Shown here piece after piece: positions 47,109 to 57,703 of a DNA stretch of 64,000 bases (positions are counted from its first letter, which is position 1; every line of letters starts with the position of its first letter). Under the pieces are notes generated by a model, which did no database searches, was not told the DNA's origin, and saw only the letters and a program-made list of their open reading frames with translations. Origin of the DNA: Cryptomeria japonica (lineage: Eukaryota > Streptophyta > Pinopsida > Cupressales > Cupressaceae). The position numbers were made by a program, and so were the translations under genes. The DNA is taken from assembly GCF_030272615.1 (NCBI RefSeq), contig NC_081410.1:572023241-572087240 (forward strand), in the 5' to 3' direction.

Positions 47109-49518
47109 ATGTGGGTTTTGTATTAGGGCTTCTTAGAATGCTCAGACCCCACACAAAAAGGAGGAACCGTTAAAAGAATAGTGTGGTGCTACTTGTTTGA
47201 CAACATCTCAGGTATTTCAAGACTCCTGCTGCATTACCACCATTACTCAAACCAGAGTTCAGAAAACAGGAGTTGCAATGAAATTGAATGTCAACTGATG
47301 CAGAACATCAAACTTAACGGTAAGCAAACTCACCTCACTCTTACACGATCAAAATGAACAACACATTGCTGGCGTGGCAGTCGATCTGAGAGCTTCGAAT
47401 TCAAAGTATTTTGTTTGTTTACTTCCGTTTCTTATGATGATCAATTTGTATATGTTTCTTTGCTTTTCTTTTTAGTTCCTGTCATATTGAAAATTTAAAA
47501 CATTGTCTTAAAGAATCTGTCTCGATCTTGGATCATTTAGATGATTTGAAAGAACTTCTCACCATGGGTGTCACTCGAACCAAAATAATTATAATTTTCC
47601 AGAAGAAAAATATTTTATCATGGAGATAAGTTTTTAGATTGATTACTAGGAAATTGAAGGGTTTAGGAATATCTCCTGCAAACTATATCTCGTTTTTCAG
47701 ACTAATGTAAAAAACTTTGATCTATGAATTGATTGTATTTTAACAAACCGTATATGCTATGTGAACAAGAAAAGCAACCCCTCTCTCTCTATATATATTT
47801 GTTGAGGAATATTACTCGAGTTGGAACTTTGGGAATATGTACATTCAAATTGAAATCAAGGTCATGTTTGTTGTCATCATATTATTTAAAATGGCTTAAT
47901 AACTTTTGTATGGGATGGTGTACATGTAAATGAGATATGTAATGAGTTATCATAATGAGATGGTTGACATGATTGTTTTTAAAGTAAGAGTACTAAATCA
48001 CCACCTAATTTACGCCTTCACTATTCAAATTATAAATGCCTATGTGTGTTTATTTCAATTACAACCTCCTCTATATTGAAGTACTCATCATATACACACC
48101 CATTCATTATCATTCCTCTAGTTCTTATGTCACTTTTTTTATTAAAAGGATCAAATCACTTTTCACACTTAGCATTTAGTTATATATTCTATAAATATCA
48201 CCATTGTGATTTATGGAGACATCAATTTAACAAACACCATTAATGCATATATACAAATGATATAATGTTTAAAAATAATTGGAAATGATAGTAATATTAC
48301 TAACAATGTCAAAAGAATGTCAATTCAATTGTAAGTAAAATTAGGTAACCAAAAACAAATAAAAATAAGAATGCTATCATAATACATACAATGATTTTAT
48401 CAAGTGGATCATTTATGTTCATGAGAGATGGATTCATGTGAATCACTACCCATGAAATATAGGTCAATAAATTTGACTAAAAATATATATAATTGAATTT
48501 TGAGAGAAAGAATAATTTGATACATTGTAAAAATATATAAACTAGTTGTCGTAATTTTAATAAAATAATGAACCAAAATCTATTATGTTTAATCAATACA
48601 AAAATATTATTACTTATAAATTTTATGCATTTTGACATTCTTCAAAGACATTTATTTTTCTTAAAAGACACCAATAATAGTTTTTTCTTTCTTTTATGTT
48701 TAGGACCATTTTTTTTTTGTGTGCCAACTTAATTTTATTTCCATGCATGGTGATAACCTTCATTTTATTTATATTTAAATTAGCATTGTTTTGGCATTAT
48801 CAATTATTTGTTATAATTTATTTTTTATTTTTAAATATTATATCAATTTATATATGTATATTGGTAACTTGTTTAATTAATATTTTCATAAATCATACTA
48901 TTGACATTTCTAGAGTATATGACTAAACATTAGCTGTGGATAATGCATTAAACTCTTTGGTAAAAATGGGAAATGACATTAAAGTTGGATGAATGACATT
49001 GTAGTTAGGTGTGACAATGGAGAGTTATTTATATAAAAGATTATGTAGTGGCCAATGAAGTCACAAAGACATTTAAAATATTAAGAATGAATTTTTCCAA
49101 TTACATTGTGATGTAGTTTCCCTTTTTAGAGAAAATAAAACTAATTTTCATCATTACCATAGATCTTGGTATATCTGTTTTCTAAGTACACTATCAAGGA
49201 CATTCTATTTTTATTAGAACAAATATGAATCCAATTTCACTCTAGAAGATTCTAGATGCTAATGCATATTTTTGTAGCATTTAGAAATAGTAATATAGAT
49301 TCAAAGTAAGTATTTATTTTATATGCTAGTGATAGGTGAAATTGTTATGGTTGGAAAAAAAATATGACATGGGATATTTTTGCTAGGTGGTGGAGTAGAT
49401 GATGATGCACCCTAGGATTTATGCAAAGTAGCATTTTGTAGTTGACAAAAATGCACCTTAGTACTTACACTAGATTGCATTACTTACAAAATGATGTGCA
49501 TTTTATTTTAGGATATAC
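47109..49518. other. AT-rich intergenic DNA
   Basis: No supported gene. Short frames (47733-47933, 48046-48243, 48696-48926) are AT-rich and featureless. The stretch 47140-47330 is somewhat richer in GC and ends near a GTAAGC donor-like site, but shows no recognisable protein. Confidence 0.4.
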
Positions 49519-49523
49519 AAAGG

Positions 49524-51165
49524 TGTGTAGGAGAAAAAGTGACACTAAGCAAACATGCCCAAATCTCACTTTCAACCACACACTTGTGGAATACGAAAGA
49601 GCCTAGAGGTATCACACAATTGGCTACTTCTTTTTGTGGAAGAGAGAGCCACGGGATACCTATTAGGATTTCTATTCCCTTGTTGTAATTGAAAGATAAA
49701 ATGATGCAAGTTCAATCCCTAACCCCAAAGTGCAAGTATGAACTAATAACAAGATTACAAAATTGAACTTAAATGATGGAAAGTTGTAAATACAAGGATA
49801 AGACAAGAATGCACATGCGTACCCGGAGTTAAAATCTGACTGAAAATGTTCGGGACGGGGACGCGGGCGCCACTGTCCTGATTCTACCCCTGAAACTGCT
49901 CCGAAAACTGCTATTTTGCACTCTGGAAAAAGCTGTCAAAAATGCTGAAAATGTTGTCTGTCAGGAGGACCAGGGCGCCCAGCGCCCCTGTCCCAGGGAC
50001 CAGGGCGCCCCACGCCCCTGTCCTGGTCTTTTTCTCTGAAATTTGGTGGGAAGGTCGGTCTCAGTCTGCTTCTCCCGGATCTGCAACCTGCGGCGTCGTC
50101 CGAGTCCCGAAACCTGCACTTATATCTGAAAAGGTGTTTGGGCGGCTATATAGGGTTTTGTCTTAGTCAAACCCCCGCTTCGGTGATTTCCACCTCCACG
50201 AATAGCCAAGTTGTATTGTAAAATGTATTGTGTGTGCAGACCTAGTGTGTGTGCAAGGTCCTTAAATGCAAGAAAGCAAACTAGAGCAACCTAGAAAGTA
50301 AACCCTAATTGCTTGTAAATGATAATGTAAATGCTCTAAATCAAGATGCAAAGTGATCTAAAGCATGAATAAAGGATATATTGAAGCTTATGCAAAGACA
50401 TGAAAACAACATGAAATCATACCCAACCCTCAAGGGAGGAGTACAAGCCAATCTTCAGTCGGTAATCTCCTATTGTTCTTCAATGTCTTCCAAGCCCTAA
50501 ATGGATGAATGAAATTGATAAATGCTTGATAGAAGGATGTTGAATGTTGTTGAAGTCTTCAAAGATCTGCTCTTTCGCTGCATATGAGGTTCCTTGAAAG
50601 CCAAAAATCGGATCCTTTCTAATGAAGAAAGAGAGCTCTTATATATGAAACCCTAGGTCGTAATTTTGACTTTTAGCCGACCTAGAGATTGAATATCCCG
50701 CCAATTTCTTGGGGTTAAGCTTTATTTTATGATTGGATCGCGCTCCTAAAATTTCGGGAAAAATGTCCGGACCATGTTGCACTCCGGGCGCCATGGTCCC
50801 GACAACTTTTCACCAAATTTTCAGGGCCGTCGGATATGATGATTTTAGAGAGAATCCCGAAGTTACAGGTGATTTCGAGATGTTTTGACCCCCGAAATCA
50901 AGCCCCCAAGTTCGAAATAGGACCTAATTAGGGTTTTTGATTAAATGATGTATAGGAGGAATAAAATGAAAAGGGCACACTTTAATGAAAGGGCCCAACT
51001 TTATGATGTGGGAGATGATAAAATAGAACCTTAGACCTAATTAATTTGATTAATCAAGTGCTAAAGGGGAAATGCAAAGCAAAATGCAAAATGCGCCAAG
51101 GCGGGTGCTAAACTAGGTGTGAAATTGTACCACCCTAGCAAGTGCGTACAATTTACGATGCTACA
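49524..51165 (-). repeat. Element C 3' LTR (left copy)
   Basis: 1642 bp. Two GC-rich repeats at 49967-50026, TATA-like word at 50639-50646 (minus ATATATAA), palindromic module at 50745-50826. Confidence 0.93.
50745..50826. repeat. Palindromic module in element C 3' LTR
   Basis: Arms CCTAAAATTTCGGGAAAAAT and ACTTTTCACCAAATTTTCAGGG-like around GGACCATG and CATGGTCC. Same design as the two copies in the element B leader. Confidence 0.8.
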
Positions 51166-52502
51166 TTTAGCCCCCACTTTAGCGGTCATATGAACACTAC
51201 GTGCATATGCAAGCTAAAGTACAGAAAAGTAAACATTATTTGAAAAAGGATATATCCATAAGTCTGTCGAACGAAGCCCCCAGCGGTATCTGCAGTACAC
51301 AGTTAGGAACCGCACCCTACAAAACACACGTTAGATCACAAAATCACCTAATGCTTACTAAGGAAGGTGATGAAAATTCGAGGGTAGCTATATGCCCCCC
51401 CCTATTTCGGCTTGCTAATTTTAGTGAGTTGAAACAGGGTATCATGTTTACCACTTCGAATTGTTAAAGAAAATTGATGACAAATGCTCACAAGAAGATT
51501 TGATATGAGATCAAAAACTAATGGAGAATCATTTGGTAAGAAAGAGGACTAAATCTCAATTCCAACACAACAAAGAGTGTGAAGATTTGAGGGTTCTCTA
51601 ACACGAGATGAAGGATGTAAATGGAAACAAAGTGCAAAGAGAAGAAAAGAAAGGAAAAAAAAGCATAAATACACACATTGGTGATCCATGAGAAGAATAG
51701 TGAAAGAGAAAACATGGACTTCTCGCCCCTAGATCTTGTCTAGGTGATCCATGGGAAAAGGACATGGAAAACTAGCCCCTAGAGTCTGTCTAGGTGATCC
51801 ATGTAAGGGAGGAGAGTGAGAAAGTCTAGCCTTATGCCGCTAGTTCCACTCAACCTCGTGCATGTGTGTGTAAGGGAGGTTGGAAGCACCCCATAGGAGT
51901 CTCTGCCTGGGTATGCTACAACCTGTATATGTATAGTACAAAAGCGTGACATCTCGCTCTAAGAGTCTGTGCTCTGGTTCCGAGAATAAGAATGCAATAC
52001 TTCCTTCTTTTGCGAGGTGAAAGTGATTCTTAATGAAGGATGATGCTCTTTTTAACCCAATTGGGAGAGTGAATTCATTATGGATGTATTTTACCAAGTG
52101 CAAAAGAGGTTGTAGTCAAGGACTTACACCCCTTGTAAGAGAGAATCCTTGAACAAACAACAACAAATGCATACAAGGAATAACATCAAGTAATAAAGTT
52201 CACACCATCCACGAAATAGGAAAAAGTGGATCCTTAGATAAAAATAAGGAAAGATCATTGCCTCCCAAGGATAAGGATAATGAGAAGGACTTACACAATC
52301 TTCTAGGGAGAGATTTGGACATAAGAAAAAGAAGAGATGTATGAAATCATTCTTGTCCCCATAGGAACAAGAAAATTAGGCTATTATGTTGCTTCAAAAA
52401 ATATGATTGCACTTGAAATTGTACCATCATGAATGACAATGAGCCCCCAGTAAATGAGCTACCAATGTCACATAATGATGAGCAACATAACAGCCATTAA
52501 TG
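51166..52502 (-). other. Element C 3' non-coding region and polypurine tract
   Basis: The minus-strand tract AAAGTGGGGGCTAAA (51166-51180) abuts the LTR. The rest, up to the ORF stop, has no supported ORF; three near-identical phrases (gatcCATGGGAAAAGGACATGG-like, 51689-51805) repeat locally. Confidence 0.75.
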
Positions 52503-55500
52503 TTATTTAAAGACATGATAGATTGAATGAGGTATTTGAATATGACATGCTAAATGCTCAACTATAAGTGAGATCAAAAACATGTATAAAGTGATAAAAA
52601 TTGAAGAAGAAAAGTCACAAGAAATCTTAGAAGAGGGATGAGTGTAATTTATTAGAGCCTTATCCCTAGAGGAAAGGACTTTATGATGAATAGGAGATAA
52701 AGATTCATAAGTGGATTTAGAAATTTGAGGGGAGTCATAAAGAGATATGTTCATCGCCAAGATTTCCTTATGAGGGGAATGAGAGTTGATAGAAGTAGAA
52801 GATGATTTAGTTGAAGTGAGATCATCATCACTACTAAATATAGCATTCACACTGAGAGATGGTCTTTTAGATGCTTTGGTACGTTTGCAGGGATTATAGC
52901 CGAGTCCAAAGGCATAATCGTGAAAATTAGTCTCTAGAGGAACTTTTATCCCTTGTTCATGAGCGCCACAACCATTTCCATGATACCCATGCTTAGCAAA
53001 AATGCGAAAACCACGACCATAACGATCAGCCATTTCAGGAAGAGAAGGTGGTTTTTCATAAGACAAAGAATCAAACTCTTCATAATTAGAGGTGTGAGGA
53101 GAAGAAGTTTGAGAAGCAGCCACAAAATTATTGCTCATAGGTTCAGGTAAGATTGATTGATTTTTAGTTTCTTCCTTCTTTTTAACTTTAAAATCTCTAG
53201 GAGGAACCCTATACTCACCTACAAAGGTGGGATTAAAGTCAAGAGATCCCCAATCGTCTTCTGTGAGAACCTTCTCAGGATCAAAAGCCTTTTCATGTGT
53301 AGATTCAAGTCGAGAAGGATCTTCTTCAGGAGCTTTAGGCTCATCCAAAGAATTTTGATTATCAGAGGGTGATGATTCATCCATAGGTATTTTGTTTAAA
53401 GAGTCATCACTAGAAGAGGAAGGTTTAGAAGAACTCCCTTTGGAAGTAGATGTTTGTAAACAAGACTGAAGATTAGTATCACCTATCAAGGTATATGTCT
53501 TATTGTTATAAATGAATTTAACTTGTCTATGCAATGTAGAGGGGACAGCTTGCATACTGTGAATCCAAGGTCTCCCTAATAACAAGTTGTATGATAGATT
53601 TCCCGACATAACATGGATAGGAGTAGGCAAAGTAATAGGTCCCACTGTGATGGGTAAGGTGATAATACCTAATGAAGACTTAGCCACATTATCAAAGCCT
53701 CGAATGGGACGAGAGTCAGGCTCAATAAGGGATGTATCCACATTCATCTTATGCAATAGATTAATGCTACACACATTAAGGCCAGAGCCATTATCTACCA
53801 GTGTTCGTCTTATAGCAGTGTCATTTATGATAACCACAATCATCAAGGGATCATATTGTTGTTGAATTTCACTAGTAGGCAACTCATCTTGAGTAAACAC
53901 AATTTGAGCTTTAGGATTCATCACAGAGTTAACTAAAGATGCTATATTACTAGATAAATTCGGTGGAGGAACATTCAAATCTTTCAAGGCATCTTGTAAC
54001 ATTCCATGATGAGCGGAAGAAGTTTGAATCAAATCCCAAAGGGATATCTTAGCAGGGGTAGCTTTAAGTTGTTCTATGAGATCATATTCCTTACCAAGAA
54101 CTTGTGAAATCCGAGGAGCTTGCGGAAGAATAGGTTGGGAAGGAGGAAGTGAAGTTGGGATAACTGGAGGAGGATTAGGTTGCCTATTGTTTCTAGTATT
54201 ATAAGTATGGGCAACCGCATGATAACTCTCTTTAGTCAATTTCTTAGCATACTCATAAGGGCTCTTAGAAGAATAACCTCCTTGCACAATAATAATAGGT
54301 TTCTTAGGAGTGCAAAAAGAATCAATAGCATAACCACCTTGAACCACTAAGATAGGCTTATTTAAAGGTTGAGAATTTTGAGAAGGACAAGCACCTTGGA
54401 CAGTGAAGAGAGGTTTGTTAGGTGTCTCATTCACATGTATCAAATTGATTGAGGATGGTTTAGAGGAATGAACAAAAGTGTTGGAAGAATTATTGATAGT
54501 CTTCTCTTGCACTAAAATCTTATCACAGATCACATCAATTTTAGGAGAGAGACAAGGGATAGGCATTGATGTTCTAGTAGGAAGGGTAATACTAGGAAAA
54601 GTCATATCATCCTCTATCAAAGGATCTACATGGGGAATAAACTCTCTAGGAGAAGGATCAACATTACTCTCTAAAGTCTCACTTTTGAGAGGGAGATCTT
54701 TGAAAGAGATGTTAACCATCTTGCTTTGAACTAGGGTTTCCTTATGAGTAGAACCAAATTGAGGAGAGGGAGATGCTTTATTTTCAGAGGGAGAATAATT
54801 GAGATTCAAGGAAGGTGAGACACTATCACGGGAGAGAGAATAATCTACACCTTCTTCTAATGGTTCATCCCAAATAGTGAGATTGTTGAAAGGAATGTTT
54901 GAAGTATTGTCAATTTCGGGAGAGGAGATAACATTGTTTATTAATTCCTCATCCTTAGGAGGAAGAGCATCAATAGATGTGTTAAACTCATCCTCTTTCC
55001 TCAAAATATGTTCAATATGATCTTTAGGGGAGAGAGAATTAAGGAAATTGCTTATTATTTCATCTTCTTTCTCTAAGGGATGCTTATGTGTAAGACAAAC
55101 TTTAGGAGAAGGGTAAGCATTTATCATTAATTCATCATCTCTAGTGGGAATCTTGTTGGAAAAGGAAATGCCATCACTAGGAAATGTAGGGATAATGTCA
55201 TCTTCTTGCACAAAAGGATCCTCATGAAGGGAGTGTTTTTTAGGAGGAACATGAACATATTTCTCCAAAGATTCACGCTTACGAAGGAGATCTTTGAAAG
55301 AAGTGTTCACAACCTCTTGTTGCACTAACATGCCCCCATTGGAAGGACCAACTTTAGGAGAAAATAAATCAATGTCCATCAATACCTTTTCACTTAGAGA
55401 GGCATCATGTAGGGAAGGTAAAGTAACATTAAGAAAGGTGTTTATGATATCATTCTCTTCCTCTAGGATAGCTAAATAGGAAGGGCACATTTTAGGAGAA

Positions 55501-55679
55501 TTGTCAAGATCACTCTTAAAGTCTTCATCCTTAGAGAATGGGAGAGTCTCAAAGGGATTGGTAGCAACTCTTTTAGGCACTAAAATGTTGTTATAGATGG
55601 GGGGAGGTTCTTTAGGAGAAGGAAAAATTGAAACAAGGGAAGCTAACCCATTATCACATCTATTAAATGAATGCATCAT
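52503..55679 (-). CDS. Element C protein: repeat-rich acidic region, retropepsin, G-patch (1058 residues)
   Basis: ATG 55679 (MMHSFNRCDNGLASLV). Residues 1-420 are acidic with a duplicated ~60-residue block: 106-168 (NTSFKDLLRKRESLE, EDDIIPTFPS) and 308-363 (NISFKDLPLKSETLE, EDDMTFPS). Residues 422-470 hold three repeats spaced exactly 19 apart (K422, K441, K460; KPxxxVQGG). A YNTR motif follows. The retropepsin-like domain has LVDNGSGLNV with Asp near 629 and LLGRPWIHSMQAVPSTLH; DNG in place of DTG or DSG is a known plant Gypsy variant. A G-patch (YGRGFRIFAKHGYHGNGCG) lies near 880-925. I see no standard gag capsid domain and no zinc knuckle. Fully open, in a young element, so it may be expressed. 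The role of the N-terminal region is unknown. Confidence 0.87.
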   Translation of the reverse strand: MMHSFNRCDNGLASLVSIFPSPKEPPPIYNNILVPKRVATNPFETLPFSKDEDFKSDLDNSPKMCPSYLAILEEENDIINTFLNVTLPSLHDASLSEKVLMDIDLFSPKVGPSNGGMLVQQEVVNTSFKDLLRKRESLEKYVHVPPKKHSLHEDPFVQEDDIIPTFPSDGISFSNKIPTRDDELMINAYPSPKVCLTHKHPLEKEDEIISNFLNSLSPKDHIEHILRKEDEFNTSIDALPPKDEELINNVISSPEIDNTSNIPFNNLTIWDEPLEEGVDYSLSRDSVSPSLNLNYSPSENKASPSPQFGSTHKETLVQSKMVNISFKDLPLKSETLESNVDPSPREFIPHVDPLIEDDMTFPSITLPTRTSMPIPCLSPKIDVICDKILVQEKTINNSSNTFVHSSKPSSINLIHVNETPNKPLFTVQGACPSQNSQPLNKPILVVQGGYAIDSFCTPKKPIIIVQGGYSSKSPYEYAKKLTKESYHAVAHTYNTRNNRQPNPPPVIPTSLPPSQPILPQAPRISQVLGKEYDLIEQLKATPAKISLWDLIQTSSAHHGMLQDALKDLNVPPPNLSSNIASLVNSVMNPKAQIVFTQDELPTSEIQQQYDPLMIVVIINDTAIRRTLVDNGSGLNVCSINLLHKMNVDTSLIEPDSRPIRGFDNVAKSSLGIITLPITVGPITLPTPIHVMSGNLSYNLLLGRPWIHSMQAVPSTLHRQVKFIYNNKTYTLIGDTNLQSCLQTSTSKGSSSKPSSSSDDSLNKIPMDESSPSDNQNSLDEPKAPEEDPSRLESTHEKAFDPEKVLTEDDWGSLDFNPTFVGEYRVPPRDFKVKKKEETKNQSILPEPMSNNFVAASQTSSPHTSNYEEFDSLSYEKPPSLPEMADRYGRGFRIFAKHGYHGNGCGAHEQGIKVPLETNFHDYAFGLGYNPCKRTKASKRPSLSVNAIFSSDDDLTSTKSSSTSINSHSPHKEILAMNISLYDSPQISKSTYESLSPIHHKVLSSRDKALINYTHPSSKISCDFSSSIFITLYMFLISLIVEHLACHIQIPHSIYHVFK

Positions 55680-56002
55680 GACAACAATTTTTCTCTTTCA
55701 AATGATAACACATGCAAAATAGAAGGGAATATTTAATTTTAACCAATGCAAGCACTTAGAATGTAGATTTAGAAAATGAAATTTATGATTCAAATGAGTT
55801 CCTAAATCAGATTTGAAATTATTGATCCCAATTAAGCTATCCACAAGTTCAACTTTGAATTGGAAAATTAGGGTTTTAGCAAAAATTTCCTCTAAATTTT
55901 TGAATCTTGCAAGAAATTAAAACTTGTAAATACAAATTTGAATTTGAAATAGCATAAACACTCAAATTTGAAAACATAAATCAGAATTAGAGAAGATTGG
56001 AG
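55680..56002 (-). other. Element C 5' leader
   Basis: About 320 bases, AT-rich (AAATTTGAA-type words), much shorter than the 1.2-kb leader of element B and without the leader palindromes. Confidence 0.6.
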
Positions 56003-56023
56003 TTCACGTCAGGTTCACCAAAA
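56003..56023 (-). other. Element C primer-binding site
   Basis: On the minus strand TTTTGGTGAACCTGACGTGA follows the LTR end (CTACACA). Identical to element B over these 20 bases. The primer tRNA is not assigned. Confidence 0.8.
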
Positions 56024-57698
56024 TGTGTAGGAGAAAAAGTGACACTAAGCAAACATGCCCAAATCTCACTTTCAACCACACACTTGTGGAATACGAAAGA
56101 GCCTAGAGGTATCACACAATTGGCTACTTATTTTTGTGGAAGAGAGAGCCACGGGATACCTATTAGGATTTCTATTCCCTTGTTGTAATTGAAAGATAAA
56201 ATGATGCAAGTTCAATCCCTAACCCCAAAGTGCAAGTATGAACTAATAACAAGATTACAAAATTGAACTTAAATGATGGAAAGTTGTAAATACAAGGATA
56301 AGACAAGAATGCACATGCGTACCCGGAGTTAAAATCTAACTGAAAATGTTCGGGACGAGGGCGCGGGCGCCACTGTCCTGATTCTACCCCTGAAACTGCT
56401 CCGAAAACTGCTGTTTTGCACTCTGGAAAAAGCTGTCAAAAATGCTGAAAATGCTGTCTGTCAGGAGGACCAGGGCGCCCAGCGCCCCTGTCCCAGGGAC
56501 CAGGGCGCCCAGCGCCCCTGTCCTGGCAGGACCAGGGCGCCCCACACCCCTGTCCTGGTCTTTTGCTCTGAAATTTGGTGGGAAGGTCGGTCTCAGTCTG
56601 CTTCTCCCGGATCTGCAACCTGCGGCGTCGTCCGAGTCCCGAAACCTGCACTTATATCTGAAAAGGTGTTTGGGCAGCTATATAGGGTTTTGTCTTAGTC
56701 AAACCCCCGCTTCGGTGATTTCCACCTCCACGAATAGCCAAGTTGTATTGTAAAATGTATTGTGTGTGCAGACCTAGTGTGTGTGCAAGGTCCTTAAATG
56801 CAAGAAAGCAAACTAGAGCAACCTAGAAAGTAAACCCTAATTGCTTGTAAATGATAATGTAAATGCTCTAAATCAAGATGCAAAGTGATCTAAAGCATGA
56901 ATAAAGGATATATTGAAGCTTATGCAAAGACATGAAAACAACATGAAATCATACCCAACCCTCAAGGGAGGAGTACAAGCCAATCTTCAGTCGGTAATCT
57001 CCTATTGTTCTTCAATGTCTTCCAAGCCCTAAATGGATGAATGAAATTGATAAATGCTTGATAGAAGGATGTTGAATGTTGTTGAAGTCTTCAAAGATCT
57101 GCTCTTTCGCTGCATATGAGGTTCCTCGAAAGCCAAAAATCGGATCCTTTCTAATGAAGAAAGAGAGCTCTTATATATGAAACCCTAGGTCGTAATTTCG
57201 ACTTTTAGCCGACCTAGAGATTGAATATCCCACCAATTTCTTGGGGTTAAGCTTTATTTTATGATTGGATCGCGCTCCTAAAATTTCGGGAAAAATGTCC
57301 GGGACCATGTTGCACTCCGGGCGCCATGGTCCCGACAACTTTTCACCAAATTTTCAGGGCCGTCGGATATGATTATTTTAGAGAGAATCCCGAAGTTACA
57401 GGTGATTTCGAGATGTTTTGACCCCCGAAATCAAGCCCCCAAGTTCGAAATAGGACCTAATTAGGGTTTTTGATTAAATGATGTATAGGAGGAATAAAAT
57501 GAAAAGGGCACACTTTAATGAAAGGGCCCAACTTTATGATGTGGGAGATGATAAAATAGAACCTTAGACCTAATTAATTTGATTAATTAAGTGCTAAAGG
57601 GGAAATGCAATGCAAAATGCAAAATGCGCCAAGGCGAGTGCTAAACTAGGTGTGAAATTGTACCACCCTAGCAAGTGCGTACAATTTACGACGCTACA
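56024..57698 (-). repeat. Element C 5' LTR (right copy)
   Basis: 1675 bp. Three GC-rich repeats at 56467-56560, TATA-like word at 57171-57178 (minus ATATATAA) and palindromic module at 57277-57359. Confidence 0.93.
57277..57359. repeat. Palindromic module in element C 5' LTR
   Basis: Nearly identical to 50745-50826, with one extra G in the left inner arm (CCGGGACCATG), which improves pairing with CATGGTCCC. Confidence 0.8.
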
Positions 57699-57703
57699 AA
57701 AGG

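Larger units (their letters stand above)
49524..57698 (-). mobile_element. Element C: non-autonomous Gypsy-like LTR element with one long ORF
   Basis: LTRs at 49524-51165 and 56024-57698; exact TSD AAAGG at 49519-49523 and 57699-57703. The primer-binding site (56003-56023) adjoins the right LTR and the purine tract the left one, giving minus orientation. The LTR tip TGTAGC, primer site and purine tract match element B. The only ORF is 1058 residues with protease and G-patch but no reverse transcriptase, RNase H or integrase. By eye the LTRs differ by about 15-20 substitutions plus one 33-bp repeat unit, so insertion is recent. Confidence 0.93.

Noticed and set aside
47140-47330. Possible exon ending at a GTAAGC donor
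   Set aside because: Stops in all frames and no recognisable peptide; one donor-like word is not enough.
49942-50166. Open frames over the GC-rich repeats of element C (also 56436-56753)
   Set aside because: Arg/Ala/Pro-rich translations of the hairpin minisatellite in the LTR; no domain.
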